Counted from the first letter of the stretch, positions 49,278-57,714 are shown. The stretch: DNA of 64,000 nucleotides from an uncultured Oscillospiraceae bacterium (GCA_900544375.1 UQUZ01000001.1:87151-151150), one strand, 5' to 3'. Notes: generated by a model not told the origin, from the sequence alone. Numbers and translations are program-made.

Positions 49278-49826
49278 TTATTCATTGATGATCGTTAAAA
49301 AGCGCGTCGTTCCGCCAACAGCCGACTGGCCGTGAGGAAGCTTGGGGTCAAAATAAATCGAGTCTCCCTCATTGAGAATGAAGGAATTCTTACCGACGGT
49401 CACTTTCACTTGGCCCTCAAGGACGAAGTTAAATTCCTGACCGCCGTGAATAACGAGCGGAGGGTCTTTTTCCTGAACTTCTAGGGTGACCAGCATGGGC
49501 TCCATGCTGCGATGCATAAAGTTAAAAGCGAGGCTTTCAAACTGATAGCCCTCATAACGGTCAACGGATACGCCTTCTCCCTTGCGCACGACCGTGTGGA
49601 CATTCATGCGCGGGGTATCCCCTGTGAGCAGGACGGTGCAGTCCGTGCCGAGGATATTAGCAATCTCATACAGGGTGCTGACGGGAATGTCCTGCTCGCC
49701 GCTCTCATAGCGCTGGTATTCATCGAGCGTGACGCCGAGCTTCTCCGCTACCTCAATGGTGGATAGGTCGAGAATTTCTCTCAACTCCCGTATTCTCTTT
49801 GGAATTTGCAATAGCTCCGGATTCAT
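49278..49826 (-). CDS. XRE-type regulator with C-terminal cupin domain
   Basis: 182 residues from the ATG at 49826 (AAGGAAG 7 bases upstream). HTH_3 domain at about 8-65 (IRELREILDLSTIEVAEKLG, then EYQRYESGEQDIPVSTLYEI) and a cupin barrel at about 110-182 (IHGGQEFNFVLEGQVKV, SFILNEGDSIYFDPKLPHGQ). The layout resembles regulators such as PuuR or SinR-cupin proteins that sense a small molecule in the barrel. It is first in a two-gene transcript with the acyl-CoA synthetase, a pairing common in Clostridia, and likely senses that enzyme's substrate or product. Confidence 0.9.
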   Translation of the reverse strand: MNPELLQIPKRIRELREILDLSTIEVAEKLGVTLDEYQRYESGEQDIPVSTLYEIANILGTDCTVLLTGDTPRMNVHTVVRKGEGVSVDRYEGYQFESLAFNFMHRSMEPMLVTLEVQEKDPPLVIHGGQEFNFVLEGQVKVTVGKNSFILNEGDSIYFDPKLPHGQSAVGGTTRFLTIINE

Positions 49827-49910
49827 ACGGACACTTCCTTTCAATCAGTCAATTTCAGCAGCGCATCAGGCTCAGGCAAGGCCCCGCAGCGTACCGGACT
49901 GTTTCTCATT

Positions 49911-49939
49911 ATTATACTGCAAAAAGTGGAGCGTTTCAA
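49911..49939 (-). promoter_or_regulatory. Sigma-A promoter of XRE-cupin/acyl-CoA synthetase
   Basis: On the minus strand TTGAAA (49934-49939), 17-base spacer, TATAAT (49911-49916). Confidence 0.8.
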
Positions 49940-49970
49940 CGATTTGCCGTAAAAAAGCGAACCCCCGCCT

Positions 49971-49992
49971 TCCAAAATCAAAGGGCGGGGGT
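49971..49992 (-). terminator. Terminator of pyk-HD transcript
   Basis: Perfect 9-bp stem ACCCCCGCC/GGCGGGGGT (49971-49979 with 49984-49992 read across a short loop), followed on the minus strand by CGCTTTTTTAC. Confidence 0.75.
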
Positions 49993-50058
49993 GGCGCATT
50001 TTTGGAAATTTTTTAAAAAATATGTGCAAAGGCAGCACAAAAGCCCGTGGGCTGGTTG

Positions 50059-50640
50059 TTACTCTAATTCATCCAGCGTTAGCGCATAGCCGGGCAGAAA
50101 TTCTGCAAGGAAGCACTCTGCCTCCGGCAGCCGCATCGCGTGAATGGAGGCAAGCAACGCGCTTTTTGCGCGGATGAATTCCCGGTTGCCGGCCTTTTCC
50201 TCTTCCATGCATTTTGCAAGCGCGCTGATTTTATCCGCCGCCTTAACGAGCGGCCAGAGCGGTGCGTCCACTTGAGCTGGAAAGAAGAACGGTTCGTAAT
50301 CCGGCCGGAGGTCCTCCGGCAGCATAGAGGTTAATTTCGAGCAGGCAGAATCCTCCACCGCCTGGTAGGCGGCCCGAATTTCAGGATTATGATATTTGAC
50401 TGGGGTGGGAAGGTCGCCCGTGAGCGTTTCAGGCAGGTCATGGTAGAGGCCCAAAAGCGCTGCACGGGCCGCATCAACATGCCCGCCAAAGCGGCGGTTG
50501 CGTAGCACCGCAAGCGCGTGCGCGATGACGGCCACCTCATGGGAATGCTCCGTAAGGTTTTCCTGCCGCGTGTTTCGCATAAGTGCCCATCGGTCGATAT
50601 ATTTCATGCGGGAAACCATCGCAAAAAAATGATAGGCCAT
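50059..50640 (-). CDS. HD-domain 5'-deoxynucleotidase (YfbR-like)
   Basis: 193 residues from the ATG at 50640; starting earlier would overlap pyk, and GGAAGGGA lies ten bases upstream. HD metal ligands are visible: EHSHEVAVIAHAL (first His), LYHDLPE (His-Asp) and VKAADKISALAKCMEE (last Asp). The TRQENLTEHSHEVA start and HDLPETLTGDLPTPVKY segment are those of YfbR, which dephosphorylates deoxynucleoside 5'-monophosphates. It follows pyruvate kinase by 41 bases with no terminator between, so it shares that transcript. Confidence 0.9.
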   Translation of the reverse strand: MAYHFFAMVSRMKYIDRWALMRNTRQENLTEHSHEVAVIAHALAVLRNRRFGGHVDAARAALLGLYHDLPETLTGDLPTPVKYHNPEIRAAYQAVEDSACSKLTSMLPEDLRPDYEPFFFPAQVDAPLWPLVKAADKISALAKCMEEEKAGNREFIRAKSALLASIHAMRLPEAECFLAEFLPGYALTLDELE

Positions 50641-50681
50641 CCCAAAGCGCTCCCTTCCGTTGGAGATGAATCTCGTTTTTA

Positions 50682-52439
50682 TCACACGCCCGGTGCCGCG
50701 CTGCTGCTGAGCACCACTCCGCGCTCAGCGTCCAGCGTTACAACAGCGCCGGTACGCAGCACGTTTGTCGCATTTTTGGCGCCAATAATCACAGGAATAT
50801 CGAGGCTCAGGCCGACGATTGCGCCGTGGGAGTTCATCCCGTCCTGTTGGGTGATGATGCCGCCAGCCCGCTTCAGGAGGGGAAGCATATCGTTTGTAGT
50901 GTGGTCGATTACAAGAATATCACCGTCGCGGAATTCGGCCTGTGCCTGCCGGGCGGATTCACATACGCACAGCCGCGCGCAAGTTTTCTTTTTCGTCACG
51001 CCGCGCCCGGTGGCAAGGATGTGGCCGACAACGTGAACCTTCATCATATTTGTTGTGCCGGAGATGCCAAGCGGCACACCCGCCGTGATGGCAACCAACT
51101 CACCGCTTTTCACAAGGCCCGCGTATTCCGCAGAATCAACGGCGTGATTAAACAAATCGTCCGTAGAGGCTTTTTCTTCGATGAGAAGCGGGGTGACGCC
51201 CCAGGAGAGGTTGAGCTGGCGGCAGACGCGCGCCTCCGTGCTGAAGCCGATGATCGGGCAGTTCGGGCGGAATTTTGAAATCATACGCGCTGTTTTTCCG
51301 GATTTTGTTACCGTGATAATCGCCGCGGCGCCGAGGTCGTGCGCCGTGGTGCATGTGGCATGGGAGATGGCAGTGGTCACATCGGGGTTTGTTTCCACCT
51401 CACGGAGCTTAAAGCGCTTGATATAGTCAATATCCTGCTCTGTGCGCTCTGCGATGCGGGCCATGGTGCGCACCGCTTCCACAGGGTATTGGCCCGCGGC
51501 TGTTTCTCCGGAGAGCATAATAGCGCTCGTGCCGTCATAAATTGCGTTGGCAACGTCCGTCGCCTCCGCACGGGTTGGGCGCGGGTTTTTGATCATAGAT
51601 TCCAGCATCTGCGTAGCGGTAATGACCTGCTTGCCCGCATTATATACCTTTTTGATAATCATCTTTTGCAGCACCGGCACATCCTCAAGCGGAATTTCCA
51701 CGCCCATATCGCCGCGCGCGACCATAATGCCGTCGGATACGCGCAGGATTTGATCGATGTTTTCAACGCCTTCCTGATTTTCAATCTTCGCAATAATATT
51801 CACGCCATGACAATCGAATTCGTCGAAGATCTTCCGGATCTCCAGCACATCCGCCGCTGTGCGGACAAAGGATGCGGCGATGAAATCGAAGCCGTTTTGA
51901 ATGCCAAAAATAATATCCTCCCGGTCGCGTTCGCTAATAAAGGGCATGGAGAGGTGGACGTTCGGCACATTGACGCCCTTATTGTTGGAGATAAAGCCAT
52001 CGTTTTGAACGCGGCAGACAATATCGCCGCCGCGGATGCCGCGCACAGTGAGCTCAATGAGCCCATCGTCGAGCAAAATGGTAGAGCCCTCCTGCACGTC
52101 TCCCGCAAGATCCGGAAAGCTGATAGAGGCCTGTGTTTCGTCTCCTTCCATAGGCGAGGCGCGCAGGGTGAAAGCCGTGCCCTTTTTCAGGAGGACCTTC
52201 CCGTTTTTAAAGGAGCCAAGGCGGATCTCCGGCCCTTTTGTATCAAGCATGGTGGCAATGGGGAGATCCAGCTCCTCCCGCAGGCGCACAACGCGTTCCA
52301 GCGTTTTTTTATGCATTTCATGGTCCCCGTGTGAAAAGTTGAAACGGGCGACGGCCATGCCGGATCGCATCAGCTCCCGCAAAACCTTATCGTCCTCTGT
52401 AGCGGGCCCCATTGTACAGACAATTTTCGTCTTTCTCAT
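50682..52439 (-). CDS. pyk: Pyruvate kinase
   Basis: Converts PEP and ADP to pyruvate and ATP. 585 residues, the long Firmicutes form: barrel plus B domain (KTKIVCTMGPAT, RFNFSHGDHEMH, LDTKGPEIR, IIAKIENQEGVENIDQIL, MVARGDMGVEIP, TATQMLESMI, LSGETAAGQYPVEAV), C domain to about 470, and the extra C-terminal phosphohistidine-like swivelling domain (about 495-585, with GGIITQQDGMNSHGAIVGLS; here Asn-Ser-His replaces the usual Thr-Ser-His). A strong GGAGATG site precedes the ATG. The leader is long and can form hairpins. Confidence 0.97.
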   Translation of the reverse strand: MRKTKIVCTMGPATEDDKVLRELMRSGMAVARFNFSHGDHEMHKKTLERVVRLREELDLPIATMLDTKGPEIRLGSFKNGKVLLKKGTAFTLRASPMEGDETQASISFPDLAGDVQEGSTILLDDGLIELTVRGIRGGDIVCRVQNDGFISNNKGVNVPNVHLSMPFISERDREDIIFGIQNGFDFIAASFVRTAADVLEIRKIFDEFDCHGVNIIAKIENQEGVENIDQILRVSDGIMVARGDMGVEIPLEDVPVLQKMIIKKVYNAGKQVITATQMLESMIKNPRPTRAEATDVANAIYDGTSAIMLSGETAAGQYPVEAVRTMARIAERTEQDIDYIKRFKLREVETNPDVTTAISHATCTTAHDLGAAAIITVTKSGKTARMISKFRPNCPIIGFSTEARVCRQLNLSWGVTPLLIEEKASTDDLFNHAVDSAEYAGLVKSGELVAITAGVPLGISGTTNMMKVHVVGHILATGRGVTKKKTCARLCVCESARQAQAEFRDGDILVIDHTTNDMLPLLKRAGGIITQQDGMNSHGAIVGLSLDIPVIIGAKNATNVLRTGAVVTLDAERGVVLSSSAAPGV

Positions 52440-52466
52440 TCAAGAACATCTCCTTTATGGAAGGAA

Positions 52467-52524
52467 GCGGCCTCCGAGGAGGCCTGCATCCCGGGGGAGA
52501 AGAAAGATTCAACTCTTCCCCCAC
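52467..52524 (-). promoter_or_regulatory. Structured leader of pyk
   Basis: Two hairpins in the predicted 5' untranslated region: GGCCTCC/GGAGGCC (52469-52475 with 52478-52484) and a GGGGGA/TCCCCC-based stem between 52494 and 52522. Could stabilise the mRNA; no ligand implied. Confidence 0.35.
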
Positions 52525-52527
52525 GAT

Positions 52528-52557
52528 AGTTTAGCACAGGACGGACTTTCTCCACAA
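52528..52557 (-). promoter_or_regulatory. Candidate promoter of pyk
   Basis: On the minus strand TTGTGG (52552-52557), 18-base spacer, TAAACT (52528-52533). Confidence 0.4.
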
Positions 52558-52746
52558 GGAGTAGAATCCCCAAAAGCGGGGCTCCAATCCCTTCCTTTTT
52601 TGTGGGCGATTGCCCGGAAATGCAGGCCCTTTATTCGCTAAGCTGCTGTTCAGACGGGGTAACCTGCATCATGTTTTCTGAATAAAAAACGGCGCGAATC
52701 CGCCGAATGAGCGCTTCACACCGGGATAACCTTGCCTAAAAGGCAG

Positions 52747-52780
52747 AAAAAACGGCCGGTTAACACCAGCCGTTTTTTCC
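52747..52780. terminator. Terminator of the candidate small RNA
   Basis: Perfect 10-bp stem AAAAAACGGC/GCCGTTTTTT (52747-52756 with 52769-52778) with a 12-base loop; T6 on both strands. Confidence 0.8.
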
Positions 52781-52860
52781 AAATTGAGGGGTTGCTTTGA
52801 GGAGGGGTAGAGCATGTGCTCAGTCGATACTCGGTGCGGCTCCTTTCTCTGTCGAGCACA
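52747..52860 (-). ncRNA. Candidate small RNA with C-rich single-stranded segments
   Basis: On the minus strand a perfect TATAAT (52866-52871) lies just before a 5' stem TGTGCTC/GAGCACA (52854-52860 with 52815-52821). An apparently unpaired stretch of about 35 bases contains ACCCCTCCTC and AACCCCTC. A full terminator ends the unit (52747-52778). Total length would be about 113 bases plus the T-run. The -35 box is poor. The only frame starting in it has no ribosome site. C-rich unpaired segments are what Gram-positive trans-acting RNAs use to bind Shine-Dalgarno sequences. It matches no RNA family that I know. Confidence 0.4.
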
Positions 52861-52994
52861 GTTTTATTATAGCTGTGGTCTCTGATTTTTTTGTTACGCG
52901 GCTATGAATTTTCCTTGAACAATCCTGTGCTTTCTTATGAACAAACTTCTAAAAAGCCCATTTTATACAAATTGTGCATTGAGTAAAATAAATT

Positions 52995-53010
52995 GCAAAC
53001 AAATGTTTGC
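52995..53010. promoter_or_regulatory. LexA (SOS) box in the lexA promoter
   Basis: Perfect palindrome GCAAAC-AAAT-GTTTGC, fitting the Firmicutes pattern CRAAC-N4-GTTYG. It overlaps the -35 box of the lexA promoter, the normal arrangement for autoregulation. Confidence 0.8.
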
Positions 53011-53035
53011 TTTTTAAAAAAATATGTGCTATAAT
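53007..53035 (+). promoter_or_regulatory. Sigma-A promoter of lexA
   Basis: TTGCTT (53007-53012), 17-base spacer, TATAAT (53030-53035). Confidence 0.85.
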
Positions 53036-53098
53036 ACAACCGTACTTTAAGAAAAGCAGGCAGATGGAATTGTTTTTGATAGCTTGGAGGAGACTGCG

Positions 53099-53689
53099 AT
53101 GGACCGAATTAACGATACACAGCAGCGTATTTACGAATATTTAATGGAGCGTTCGCAGGATGGCGTCCCCCCCTCTGTGAGGGAAATTGGCGCCGCTGTG
53201 GGCCTCAAATCCACCTCTTCCGTGCAGGCAAACCTTGATGCGCTCGAGGCGGCGGGCTATATCACGCGTGACCCAATGCTTAAGCGCTCCATCCGCATCA
53301 ACGGGCAGGCGGAGAATGTGACGCATGTGCCCTTGCTCGGCACGGTCACGGCCGGTCAGCCGATCTTGGCGGTGGAGCAAATCGAAGGTTATCTCCCCTA
53401 CACGGGGCATGTATCCCGCGATAAACCGCTCTTTGCCTTGCATGTGCGCGGCGAAAGCATGCTGAATGCCGGCATTCACGACGGCGATATCGTGGTGGTA
53501 GAGCAAACGCCGGAGGCGCGCAATGGTGAGATTGTGGTTGCGATGATGGAAGACGAGGCGACGGTAAAGCGCTTTTATAAGGAAAACGGCCATTTTCGCC
53601 TTCAGCCGGAGAACGATGCGTTTGAGCCGATTATCGTCACAGAGGTTGCCATTCTGGGCAAGGTCGTCGCGCTTCTGCGTTATTATTAA
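53099..53689 (+). CDS. lexA: LexA repressor
   Basis: SOS-response repressor of 196 residues. The ATG at 53099 follows GGAGGAG by six bases; a TTG five codons earlier is inside that site. Winged helix at about 1-65 (QQRIYEYLMERSQDGVPPSV, REIGAAVGLKSTSSVQANLD). Self-cleavage site Ala85-Gly86 in TVTAGQP, catalytic Ser120 (VRGESMLNAGIHDGD) and Lys157 (EDEATVKRFYKE) in the S24 peptidase domain. All catalytic residues are intact. Autoregulated through the palindrome in its promoter and ended by a terminator at 53715. Confidence 0.97.
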   Translation: MDRINDTQQRIYEYLMERSQDGVPPSVREIGAAVGLKSTSSVQANLDALEAAGYITRDPMLKRSIRINGQAENVTHVPLLGTVTAGQPILAVEQIEGYLPYTGHVSRDKPLFALHVRGESMLNAGIHDGDIVVVEQTPEARNGEIVVAMMEDEATVKRFYKENGHFRLQPENDAFEPIIVTEVAILGKVVALLRYY

Positions 53690-53714
53690 GTTTTTATCGA
53701 GCCGTATGGATCGG

Positions 53715-53754
53715 GCAGCCCTGCGTTTGACTTTAACGCTGGGCTGCTTTTTTG
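53715..53754 (+). terminator. Terminator of lexA
   Basis: 13-bp stem with one T-T mismatch (53715-53727 with 53735-53747), followed by T7. Confidence 0.85.
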
Positions 53755-53853
53755 TCACTAGGCAACCTGAAATTGCGAAAGTGCAATCTGCGGGTGGTGG
53801 AGGGCCCTCGGGGGCCGTGGTATGCTGTTGTTTGGGAGGGGTCAACATGGCGT

Positions 53854-54441
53854 ATGGTCAAAAAAATTAGCCTTGCGCGCAGGGCGCGGGGTTATTCGCA
53901 GGAGGCGCTTGCAGAGCAATGCGGCGTGAGCAGGCAGGCGGTTTCCCGCTGGGAGCAGGAGGCAGCCTATCCGGAAACAGAGAAGCTAAGCCTTTTGAGC
54001 CAGGCGTTGGATTTATCCCTAGATGAACTGTCGCTCGGGGGATGTGTAGGCGGGGCGAAGCCCTCCTCGTGCGGGAAATTAAGGATGCCGGAGGCGGAGA
54101 CGGGAGCGTTTCAGGGTGCGCTCATCAAGGAAAGCCTCAAAGACGACACAGTGCTCGATTTTGTGGGAATTTGCGGCGTGGAGCTATGGCAGACGCAAGA
54201 TACCCCGCGTTACTGGACGGCAATCACCTTTGTCTCACAGCGCTGCGATTTGCCATCGCAGGTGCAAAAAAGCCTTTTAAAGGGCTGGTTTGCCGATATG
54301 AAGCGGGAAAATAGGAAAGTTATCGTTTTTACCGACGAAATTTTGCAATACGAAATCGGGAATCTGGCACAGAAACAGGCGGTGTGCGAGGCATGCCGGA
54401 AAAAGGGAATCCCACAGGAGCAAATGAACTGGCCGGAATAG
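53854..54441 (+). CDS. XRE-type HTH protein, start region frameshifted by an A7 run
   Basis: 195 residues from the ATG at 53854: HTH_3 domain at about 1-60 (ARRARGYSQEALAEQCGVSR, QAVSRWEQEAAYPETEKLSL) and an unassigned C-terminal region (about 75-195). The best ribosome site (GGGAGGGG) serves an ATG at 53847 in another frame, giving MAYGQKN and a stop. With six instead of seven A at 53860-53866 that start would read MAYGQKISLARRARG, the normal XRE opening. So either the gene now starts at 53854, or it carries a one-base insertion, a sequencing error, or is read by slippage on A7. Confidence 0.65.
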   Translation: MVKKISLARRARGYSQEALAEQCGVSRQAVSRWEQEAAYPETEKLSLLSQALDLSLDELSLGGCVGGAKPSSCGKLRMPEAETGAFQGALIKESLKDDTVLDFVGICGVELWQTQDTPRYWTAITFVSQRCDLPSQVQKSLLKGWFADMKRENRKVIVFTDEILQYEIGNLAQKQAVCEACRKKGIPQEQMNWPE

Positions 54442-54457
54442 AGAGGGGAAACGCAGG

Positions 54458-55008
54458 ATGAAAAAGTGTTTGCTGACTTCGGCGGGCTTTGAAAATCTCG
54501 CCGTAAAGGAGGCTTTTTTAGAGCTTGTTGGGAAAGAACCTTCCCAGATCAAGGCGCTTTGGGTGCCGACGGCGGCGGTCGATGAGGAGGCGCATGCCGT
54601 TTTGGCGAAATGCATGGAGGATTTGTTTAACACAGGAATCCGGGCTGAAAATATTATGGTATATTAGAGGAGCCGATGCCGCTTGCAAAGCTGCGCTGTT
54701 ATGATGCAATCTATTTCTGCGGCGGAAGCCCGGAATACCTGATGAAACGCATTCGGCGCGTGCGTTTGGCTGCTCCGCTCCGACAGTTTACAGAGGAAGG
54801 CGGCGTATATGTCGGCGTCAGCGCAGGGAGCATCATAGCAGCGTCAAACATGCGTTCCGGGCTACAGCTTGTAAATTGCGTACTGCATGTCCACTGCGGT
54901 GCGGGGGAGCAGCCCGGAGAGGTTCCTTTGGCCTTGTACCCACAGATTCGGCTGACAAACAGCCAGGCGCTCAGGGTAGCCGGGCGAGAAGCGAAGGTGA
55001 TTGAATAA
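54458..55008 (+). pseudogene. Peptidase S51-type protein (dipeptidase E-like), frameshifted
   Basis: The first part (54458-54667) reads MKKCLLTSAGFENLAVKEAF to ENIMVY and stops. The second (from about 54665 in the next frame) continues L-EEPMPLAKLRCYDAIYFCGG, YVGVSAGSIIAAS (the nucleophile Ser loop) and LHVHCG to the normal C-terminus. Together they are one S51 protein of about 180 residues. The break at 54663-54670 looks like loss of about four bases from an ancestral VYDL-EE codon run. GAGAGGGGAAACGC precedes the ATG, 16 bases after the XRE gene. Non-functional unless the break is an assembly error. Confidence 0.75.
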
Positions 55009-55075
55009 ATTACCGGCCGGGGGGTGAGAGGCCCGCATTTGTGCGGAATTGGATCTTTAGGCCGTCATTCAGAAT

Positions 55076-55117
55076 AAAAATCCTGAAGATTTGCATAAAT
55101 TTTCAGGATTTTTGTTT
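55076..55117 (+). terminator. Terminator behind the S51 pseudogene
   Basis: Perfect 12-bp stem AAAAATCCTGAA/TTCAGGATTTTT (55076-55087 with 55102-55113) followed by GTTTT. Confidence 0.75.
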
Positions 55118-55174
55118 TCTAAGATGAAATTTTATGCTAAAATAAGCCGTGAAAATGGATCGGGAGGTTTCCAT

Positions 55175-56632
55175 ATGAAATTGGCAAAACAAATTCTTGC
55201 CGTCGGCCTGACCGCGGTGCTTTTGGCCGCCGCGCTTCCATCCTGTGCTCCCACGGGCACGGCTGAGCTGACGATTGACCCGGCAGCGCGCCATCAAACG
55301 CTGGAGAGCTTCGGCATAAGCAGCGCATGGTGGAGCCAGGATGTGGGCGGCTGGACGGACAAGGACGCAAACGGCGTGCCAGTGCGCGAGGCGGTGATGG
55401 AGCTGCTGTATGGCAAATCCGGGCTCGGCCTGCAGGTTTACCGGTATAACCTGGGCGCGGGCACCGGCACAGGGGAAAAAGCCGGCGAATTCAATGACCC
55501 GTGGCGCTCCGGGCAGAGCTTTATCGGGGATAACGGCGAGATCGACTATACCCTCGATGAAAACGCGCTTTGGTGCATGAACCGGGCGCTGGAGCTGGGC
55601 GCAAAGGAGGTTGTTTTCTTTTGCAACAGCGCACCGGACTCCATGACCATCAACGGCAAGCCGCATAGCGATAAGCAGAAGAAAAAGGTGACGAACCTTG
55701 CGCCGGAGAACTACCAGGTCTTTGCAGACTATGTGCTGGACGCAGTGGAGCACTTTCGCAAGCAGGGCGTGCCGGTTACAACGGTTTCCCCTATTAATGA
55801 GCCGCAATGGACGTGGCAGGGCGGTCAGGAGGGCTGTCATTTTGAGCCGGACGAGATGGTTGCGCTCTATAAGGTGTTTTATGCGGAGATGGAGAAACGC
55901 GGCTTGACGGATGAGGTCGCACTCAGCTTCTTTGAATCCGGTCAGTGGGGCGGGAGCAAATTCAAAAAATGGTTTGAAGCAATCATGGAGGATGAAACGC
56001 TCAGCAAGGTGATTACCACGATCGACGCCCATTCCTACAACAGCTCTGCTAGCGAAAAGGCAAGCACGGCGCGTTGGCTTGCCAAAAACTATCCAAATCT
56101 CAAGCGTAGTTGCACCGAGTGGACAGAGATGGAGGATCTCGGCCGCGACGAGGGCATGGATTCCGCTGTGGTGATGGCGGATATGATCTGTACGGATCTG
56201 ACCGTGCTCGACGCGGTGCACTGGAGCTATTGGCTGGCGGTATCCTGTTATAATTGGCGGGATGGGTTAATGTATGTGGATTTAGAGGAACATACCTATA
56301 CCATCACCAAACGGCTGTATGAATACGGCAATTTTACAAAGTTCATCAAGCCGGGAGCGGTACGTGTGGAAACAGAGCTCAAGGGGAAGGAGCTCAACGC
56401 CGTTTCCTTCGATGTGGACGGGGGGTTGGTGACAGTGCTTGTCAACAGCTCCGGCGCGGAGCAAACGCTTACGCTGAATGCACAAGGTTACGAAACGGTG
56501 GAAATGCATCTAACAGACAGCGCGCATAATCTGGAGCAGGTTCCGGTTGCAACCTATGTTTCAGGCGGGCAAGTAAAGCTTCCGGCAAAAAGCGTTGTCA
56601 CCCTGGTGATGAGCCAAGCCCGAAATGGCTAA
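55175..56632 (+). CDS. Glycoside hydrolase family 30-type lipoprotein
   Basis: 485 residues from the ATG at 55175 (GGGAGG nine bases upstream). Lipoprotein signal with Cys near 22 (ALPSC). Then a (beta/alpha)8 catalytic domain: ESFGISSAWWSQDVGGW, LGLQVYRYNLGAGTG, EVVFFCNSAPDSMT, TVSPINEPQWTWQGGQEG with the acid/base Glu, TIDAHSYNSS and KRSCTEWTEMEDLG with the nucleophile Glu. A small beta domain (about 395-485) closes the protein, as in GH30. Family members act on beta-1,6-galactan, glucan, xylan or glucosylceramide; specificity unresolved. Cell-surface, upstream of GH43. Confidence 0.88.
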   Translation: MKLAKQILAVGLTAVLLAAALPSCAPTGTAELTIDPAARHQTLESFGISSAWWSQDVGGWTDKDANGVPVREAVMELLYGKSGLGLQVYRYNLGAGTGTGEKAGEFNDPWRSGQSFIGDNGEIDYTLDENALWCMNRALELGAKEVVFFCNSAPDSMTINGKPHSDKQKKKVTNLAPENYQVFADYVLDAVEHFRKQGVPVTTVSPINEPQWTWQGGQEGCHFEPDEMVALYKVFYAEMEKRGLTDEVALSFFESGQWGGSKFKKWFEAIMEDETLSKVITTIDAHSYNSSASEKASTARWLAKNYPNLKRSCTEWTEMEDLGRDEGMDSAVVMADMICTDLTVLDAVHWSYWLAVSCYNWRDGLMYVDLEEHTYTITKRLYEYGNFTKFIKPGAVRVETELKGKELNAVSFDVDGGLVTVLVNSSGAEQTLTLNAQGYETVEMHLTDSAHNLEQVPVATYVSGGQVKLPAKSVVTLVMSQARNG

Positions 56633-56643
56633 AACGAATGCGA

Positions 56644-56676
56644 AAAGCCGCCGGTATCTCTCCGGCGGCTTTCTTT
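56644..56676 (+). terminator. Terminator of the GH30 gene
   Basis: Perfect stem AAAGCCGCCGG/CCGGCGGCTTT (56644-56654 with 56662-56672), followed by CTTT. Confidence 0.8.
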
Positions 56677-56700
56677 GAAACATAGCTGGGAGGGTGCGTT

Positions 56701-57714
56701 TTGAAAAAAGGGAAAATAATTGCTGCCTGCGCTGGTGTGCTGCTTGTTGCAGCGGCGGCCGGCTGCCTGCTAGTGCTGCATCGAAACGGTGTGTTTGAGG
56801 TTGCAACTCCCGCGGCCTCATCGAAGGGAGGCTATCTGTTTTGCTATTTTACGGGGAACGAGCCGGAGCAGGAACGGATTCATTTCGCCGTCAGCAAGGA
56901 TGGCTATCATTTTACGCCGCTCAATGGCAATCATCCTGTCATTGCGCAAACGAAGGGCACCGGTTCTGTACGGGACCCTTATTTGTTTCAAGGGCAAGAT
57001 GGCGCTTACTACATTCTTGCAACCGATATGAGGAGCGCAGATGGATGGAACAGCAATCATAGCATGATTTCGTGGCGGTCGGACGATCTTATCCACTGGA
57101 CGGATGAAACCGTGATTGATCTTCGGATCTTTCCTCAGACGAAGAGCACGGATCGGGTGTGGGCTCCGCAGGCAACTTTCGACCCGGAAAAAGGGGAATA
57201 CCTGATCTATTGGAGCCATCATAACGCACAGGGCGGCGACCCGAACACGGTTATCTGGTATGCATATTCCAGAGATTTGAAAACGCTCTCCACGCCGCCT
57301 GCCGAGTTGTTTCGCCCTGCTAACGGGCAGGATGGGATTGATGGCGATATCGTGGAGAAAGACGGAGTTTTTTATCTATATTATAAGGATGAAGCGAAAA
57401 AATGCATCCGGTATGCGGTGGCGGATTGTCTGACAGGGCCATATCGGGAGCCGGAGGAAAATGAAGTCTCTCTCTCCCGCAAGCATGTGGAGGGGAACTT
57501 TATCTATCGAATCGTTGGAACGGATACCTTTGTGATGATGATGGATGAATATACAAATGGCAGATTTTTTTTACAGCAGACAGAAGATCTGGTCCATTTT
57601 AAAAAGCTGCGCCGCCGAGATTACAGCCTGGATTTCCAGCCGCGCCATGGTTCAGTGCTCGCTGTTGGGGAGGGAACATATCAAACGCTTTTAGAGGCCT
57701 ATGGGAATTCATAG
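56701..57714 (+). CDS. Glycoside hydrolase family 43-like, membrane-anchored
   Basis: 337 residues, TTG start seven bases after GGGAGGG. A signal-anchor/lipoprotein segment (7-26, LLVAAAAGC, possibly lipidated on that Cys) is followed by a five-bladed propeller: GSVRDPYLFQGQDGAYYILA (catalytic base Asp region), DDLIHWTDE, VWAPQATFDPEKGEYLIYWS, GIDGDIVEKDGVFYLYYKDE, and HVEGNFIYR with the candidate general acid Glu. GH43 enzymes remove arabinose, xylose or galactose side chains. Follows GH30 and faces GH20, so the three form a glycan-degradation set. Confidence 0.87.
   Translation: MKKGKIIAACAGVLLVAAAAGCLLVLHRNGVFEVATPAASSKGGYLFCYFTGNEPEQERIHFAVSKDGYHFTPLNGNHPVIAQTKGTGSVRDPYLFQGQDGAYYILATDMRSADGWNSNHSMISWRSDDLIHWTDETVIDLRIFPQTKSTDRVWAPQATFDPEKGEYLIYWSHHNAQGGDPNTVIWYAYSRDLKTLSTPPAELFRPANGQDGIDGDIVEKDGVFYLYYKDEAKKCIRYAVADCLTGPYREPEENEVSLSRKHVEGNFIYRIVGTDTFVMMMDEYTNGRFFLQQTEDLVHFKKLRRRDYSLDFQPRHGSVLAVGEGTYQTLLEAYGNS

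Larger units (their letters stand above)
52440..53098. other. pyk-lexA divergent region
   Basis: About 660 bases carrying the pyk leader and promoter, a candidate small RNA on the minus strand, and the lexA promoter with its LexA box (all listed). No protein gene is supported. Confidence 0.6.
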
